A stretch of 64,000 nucleotides of DNA. It comes from Sphingobium sp. TCM1 (GTDB taxonomy: Bacteria; Pseudomonadota; Alphaproteobacteria; Sphingomonadales; Sphingomonadaceae). The notes under the pieces are model-generated. The model had not been told where the DNA came from, searched no databases, and saw only the letters and a list, made by a program, of their open reading frames with translations. The stretch is taken from positions 1 to 64,000 of the forward strand of contig NZ_LXVX01000034.1 of NCBI RefSeq assembly GCF_001650725.1. Reading direction: 5' to 3'. This document shows, piece after piece, positions 61,241 to 64,000 of the stretch. The first letter of the stretch is position 1; each line of letters starts with the position of its first letter. The position numbers and the translations under genes were made by a program.

Positions 61241-61477
61241 ATGCCTTTTGTCGACATCCGCCTGGCCGGCAGCGCGACCCGCGAGCAGAAAGCCGCGATC
61301 GTCGCTGACGTCACCCGGTCGCTCGTGGAGCGGCTGGGGAAGCCGGCGGCTGCCGTGCAGATCGTGATCTCGGAAATCTCGACCGAAAATTACGCAGCCG
61401 GCGGGCAATTGCTCGCCGACCGCGACGCGCCCTCTTCACCAAGGGAGGACGCCAATGCTGCGGTCACTCCCCGATGA
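61241..61477 (+). CDS. 4-oxalocrotonate tautomerase-family protein
   Basis: A 78-aa member of the tautomerase superfamily. The second residue is the catalytic proline, exposed after Met removal (MPFVDIRLAG). The REQKAAIVADVTRSLVERLG helix and the AVQIVISEISTENYAAGG strand/turn are typical. It sits in the nusA-infB operon, 6 bases after nusA, and is longer by a polar C-terminal tail (about 60-78) than the usual 62-aa enzyme. The substrate is not known. Confidence 0.85.
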   Translation: MPFVDIRLAGSATREQKAAIVADVTRSLVERLGKPAAAVQIVISEISTENYAAGGQLLADRDAPSSPREDANAAVTPR

Positions 61478-61540
61478 GAGAATAGGCGCTCACCACAGCG
61501 TTGGACTTGCCCTTTCTTCCGTTCTGGCGGAGGAGCGCGC

Positions 61541-62218
61541 ATGACCGAACGCAAATGCATATTGACCGGCGACCGCGCCGATCCCGACATGCTGATCCGC
61601 CTGGCCGTGGGGCCGGAGGGGCAGGTGCTTCCCGATCTCCGCGCCAAGGCGCCGGGGCGGGGCGCGTGGATCGGCGTCCGCCGCGCCGAACTGGAAACCG
61701 CTCTCGCCAAGGGCAAGCTCAAGGCCGCGCTCGCCCGTTCCTTCAAGGACGGCACGCTCCAGATTCCCGATACCCTGCCGGAGATGATCGAGTCGGGCCT
61801 GCGCAAGGCGCTGCTCGATCGGTTGGGGCTGGAGGCGCGCGCGTCCATGCTGCTCACCGGATCGGAAAAGATCGACGTCGCCTGCCGCAAGGGGCAGGTC
61901 CAATTGCTGCTCCACGCCGCCGATGCGGCGGCCGACGGCAACCGCAAACTGGACCAGGCCCTGCGGGTCGGCCGGGAAGCGGAGGGCAGTGATTTGGCCG
62001 GCATCACCTTGCCTGTGGACCGCGATGCCCTATCTATGGCAATGGGGCGGGATAATGTCGTCCATATTGCGGTGACCGACTCGCGGGCTGCTTCGCGCCT
62101 GCGCGCGGCCATAGGCCGCTTGGAAAGCTATCTGGGTTGCGCTAACGGGGCGCCTGTGCATGGGGAGCATGTCTCCGCTGATGCGCCGGCCGTCCCTGAC
62201 GAGCATCGGCTCGAATGA
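61541..62218 (+). CDS. DUF448 (YlxR) protein with C-terminal L7Ae-like domain
   Basis: A 225-aa two-domain protein. The YlxR domain (about 1-80) has ERKCILTGDRADPDMLIRLAVG and APGRGAWIGVRRAEL. The rest resembles the L7Ae/YlxQ ribosomal-like RNA-binding fold (LTGSEKIDVACRKGQVQLLLHAADAA ... SMAMGRDNVVHIAVT). YlxR and YlxQ are separate genes in Bacillus but fused in many Alphaproteobacteria. Its position before infB is standard, and an RNA-related role is likely. Confidence 0.92.
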   Translation: MTERKCILTGDRADPDMLIRLAVGPEGQVLPDLRAKAPGRGAWIGVRRAELETALAKGKLKAALARSFKDGTLQIPDTLPEMIESGLRKALLDRLGLEARASMLLTGSEKIDVACRKGQVQLLLHAADAAADGNRKLDQALRVGREAEGSDLAGITLPVDRDALSMAMGRDNVVHIAVTDSRAASRLRAAIGRLESYLGCANGAPVHGEHVSADAPAVPDEHRLE

Positions 62219-62302
62219 GCATTGGCCGGATCAGCATCGAGAAATAAGGGCGCCGGCGGGCCTTTCCGGCCGGAGCGGAAGTGAAGGGTTAAGTTCGATC
62301 GT

Positions 62303-64000
62303 ATGAGTGACAGCAAGGAAGACAAGCCGGTTCTGGGTCGCAAGCCGCTGGGCATCAAGCGGACCGTGGAATCCGGCCAGGTGCAGCAGCAGTTCAGCCA
62401 TGGCCGCAAGAATACGGTCGTGGTTGAGGTGAAGCGGCGCCGCATCCTGGGCAAGCCCGGTGAGACGACCGGTGCCGCGCCTGCGGCTGCGCCCCAGACG
62501 GACCCGACCCCCGCGCCCGCCGCGCCGCGTCCCGCCGCACCCGCGCCGCAGGCCCGTGCGCCGCAGCCCGCTCCGGTGCGCCAGGCACCGCCGCAGAGCC
62601 TGATGTCGCGTCAGGAATTGCAGGCCAAGCTGCTGCGCGAGGCTGAGGAAGCCCGCATGAACGCGCTTGAGGAAGCGCGTCGTCGCGAGGATGCCCAGCG
62701 TCTGGCCGCAACCGAGGAAGAGAAGCGCCGCGCCGAGGAAAACCGCCTCGCTGCCGAAGCCGCCGAGGCCGAAGCCGCCCGTCAGGCGGAGGAAGCCACC
62801 AGGGCCGCCGATACCGCCGCTAACCCGCCGGCCGCTCCGGTCGAGGAAGCCGCGCCGGCTCCGGCCGCCGCCGCTCCGGCGGAAGCCGCGCCTGCCGCTG
62901 CCGAACAGAAGCCGGCGACCACCGGGTCGGCCGTGCCGCCGCCGCGCCGTTTCACGCCCGTCACCCCGATCAAGCGTCCCGAACCGGCCAAGCCCGATCG
63001 CGCCAAGAAGGGCGAGGACAATCGCCGTCAGGCCGGCAAGCTCACCGTCACCCGCGCGCTCGCGGACGACGACAGCGCCCGTGCCCGCTCGCTCGCCGCA
63101 TTGAAGCGCGCCCGCGAAAAGGAGCGTCGCGCTCATTATGCCGGCGGCGCCCAGCAGCGTGAGAAGCAGTCGCGCGACGTGATCGTGCCGGAAAGCATCA
63201 CGGTGCAGGAACTCGCCAACCGCATGGCCGAAAAGGGTGCGGACCTGGTGAAGGCCCTGTTCAAGATGGGGACCGCTGTCACGCTCAACCAGCCGATCGA
63301 TCAGGATACGGCGGAATTGCTGGTCGAGGAATTCGGCCACCGCATCCAGCGCGTGTCCGATGCCGACGTCGAAATCGGCATGGAAGGCGAAGTCGACGCT
63401 GTTGAAACGCTGAAGCCCCGTGCGCCGGTCGTGACCATCATGGGTCACGTCGACCATGGCAAGACCTCGCTGCTCGACGCGCTGCGCGGGACCGACGTGG
63501 TCGCGGGCGAAAGCGGCGGCATCACCCAGCATATCGGCGCCTATCAGGTGAAGACCAAGGGGGGTGATGTCATCACCTTCCTCGATACGCCGGGCCACGA
63601 GGCCTTCTCGGAAATGCGCGCCCGCGGCGCCAACGTCACCGACATCGTCATCCTGGTGGTGGCGGCCGATGACGGCCTGATGCCGCAGACGATCGAGGCC
63701 ATCAACCATACCAAGGCAGCTGGCGTCCCGATGATCGTCGCGATCAACAAGTGCGACAAGCCCGAAGCCAATCCGCAGAAGGTGCGCGAGCGCCTGCTGA
63801 GCGAGGAGATCGTGGTCGAGGACATGGGCGGCGACGTCCAGGACGTGGAGGTTTCGGCGCTCAAGAAGACCGGCCTCGACGAACTGATCGAAAAGATCCT
63901 GCTGCAGGCCGAGGTCATGGAACTGACCGCCAACCCCGATCGCGCCGCCGAAGGCAATGTGATCGAGGCGCAGCTCGACAAGGGTCGCGGCGCGGTCGCG
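62303..64000 (+). CDS. infB: Translation initiation factor IF-2 (partial, runs off the right edge)
   Basis: The ATG at 62303 opens an uninterrupted frame to the end of the window (566 codons). The N-terminal IF-2-associated region ([15 protein letters not shown], about 1-50) is followed by a long Ala/Pro/Glu-rich linker (about 55-260) and an IF2-N segment ([25 protein letters not shown]). The GTPase domain has G1 GHVDHGKTS (residues 381-389), G3 DTPGHE and G4 NKCDK. The C-terminal domains lie beyond 64000. The ribosome site (GAAGGG) is unusually far from the start. Confidence 0.97.
   Translation, partial: MSDSKEDKPVLGRKPLGIKRTVESGQVQQQFSHGRKNTVVVEVKRRRILGKPGETTGAAPAAAPQTDPTPAPAAPRPAAPAPQARAPQPAPVRQAPPQSLMSRQELQAKLLREAEEARMNALEEARRREDAQRLAATEEEKRRAEENRLAAEAAEAEAARQAEEATRAADTAANPPAAPVEEAAPAPAAAAPAEAAPAAAEQKPATTGSAVPPPRRFTPVTPIKRPEPAKPDRAKKGEDNRRQAGKLTVTRALADDDSARARSLAALKRAREKERRAHYAGGAQQREKQSRDVIVPESITVQELANRMAEKGADLVKALFKMGTAVTLNQPIDQDTAELLVEEFGHRIQRVSDADVEIGMEGEVDAVETLKPRAPVVTIMGHVDHGKTSLLDALRGTDVVAGESGGITQHIGAYQVKTKGGDVITFLDTPGHEAFSEMRARGANVTDIVILVVAADDGLMPQTIEAINHTKAAGVPMIVAINKCDKPEANPQKVRERLLSEEIVVEDMGGDVQDVEVSALKKTGLDELIEKILLQAEVMELTANPDRAAEGNVIEAQLDKGRGAVA

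Overview
The window is a gene-dense, high-GC stretch of a bacterial chromosome. Almost all of it is housekeeping genes, and it is most consistent with a sphingomonad alphaproteobacterium (Sphingobium, Sphingomonas or a close relative). The reasons are the alphaproteobacterial blocks argS-SPOR-nagZ and rimP-nusA-ylxR-infB, a eukaryotic-type NADP isocitrate dehydrogenase, and an outer-membrane assembly cluster in which skp is followed directly by fabZ with no lpxD between them, as expected for organisms that carry glycosphingolipid instead of lipopolysaccharide. Palindromic repeats of REP type also occur in several intergenic gaps. Genus and species cannot be fixed from the sequence alone. No phage, insertion sequence, CRISPR array or rRNA gene was seen.

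Layout. 1-3.2 kb: the end of an unidentified gene, then a minus-strand run ispH-thrB-rnhA-hypothetical. 3.3-7.6 kb: a lipoprotein, argS, a SPOR protein and nagZ. 7.7-8.1 kb: an AT-rich orphan membrane gene. 8.2-11.1 kb (minus): a GNAT-nitrilase fusion and icd. 11.3-13 kb: phospholipid synthesis (psd, pssA). 13.4-24.9 kb: a long plus-strand run rpsB-tsf-pyrH-frr-uppS-cdsA-dxr-rseP-bamA-skp-fabZ-rpmE, combining translation, isoprenoid and phospholipid synthesis and outer-membrane biogenesis. 25.1-26.8 kb (minus): aroK-aroB. 26.9-32.3 kb: a small membrane protein, a large secreted unknown, a Xer recombinase, accA and an M48 protease. 32.4-34.3 kb: two orphan Flp pilins, mutT, and the iron-storage pair bfr and bfd. 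34.3-39 kb: accessory metabolism (DUF418 protein, BioC-like methyltransferase, GH43 glycosidase, DUF3052 protein) and a broken GIY-YIG nuclease gene. 39-41.2 kb: purL. 41.3-42.3 kb: a second AT-rich orphan island. 42.5-47.6 kb: an MliC-like lipoprotein, xseB-ispA-coaD, a cyclophilin, queA, a small zinc-ribbon protein and a DUF486 protein. 47.6-50.5 kb: a DUF2171 protein, tRNA-Ala, a NUDIX protein and an extensin-like protein. 50.5-57.2 kb: ppiD-trpE (minus), then tpiA-secG-pyrG (plus). 57.3-59 kb: a collapsed Phd/VapC toxin-antitoxin remnant and a PQQ-type sugar dehydrogenase. 59-64 kb: rimP-nusA-tautomerase-ylxR-infB, with infB running off the window.

Several neighbours plainly work together. 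UppS, CdsA, Dxr, RseP, BamA and Skp supply lipid carrier, phospholipid, isoprenoid precursor and envelope assembly; IspH and IspA add further isoprenoid steps. Psd and PssA make phosphatidylethanolamine. AroK and AroB feed chorismate to TrpE. Bfr and Bfd store and release iron. The most interesting non-housekeeping material is the collapsed toxin-antitoxin pair, two AT-rich orphan islands that share a flanking repeat, two Flp pilins with no secretion machinery beside them, the GNAT-nitrilase fusion, the unknown secreted protein next to a Xer recombinase, and the palindromic repeat families. I did not find a convincing wholly new system.
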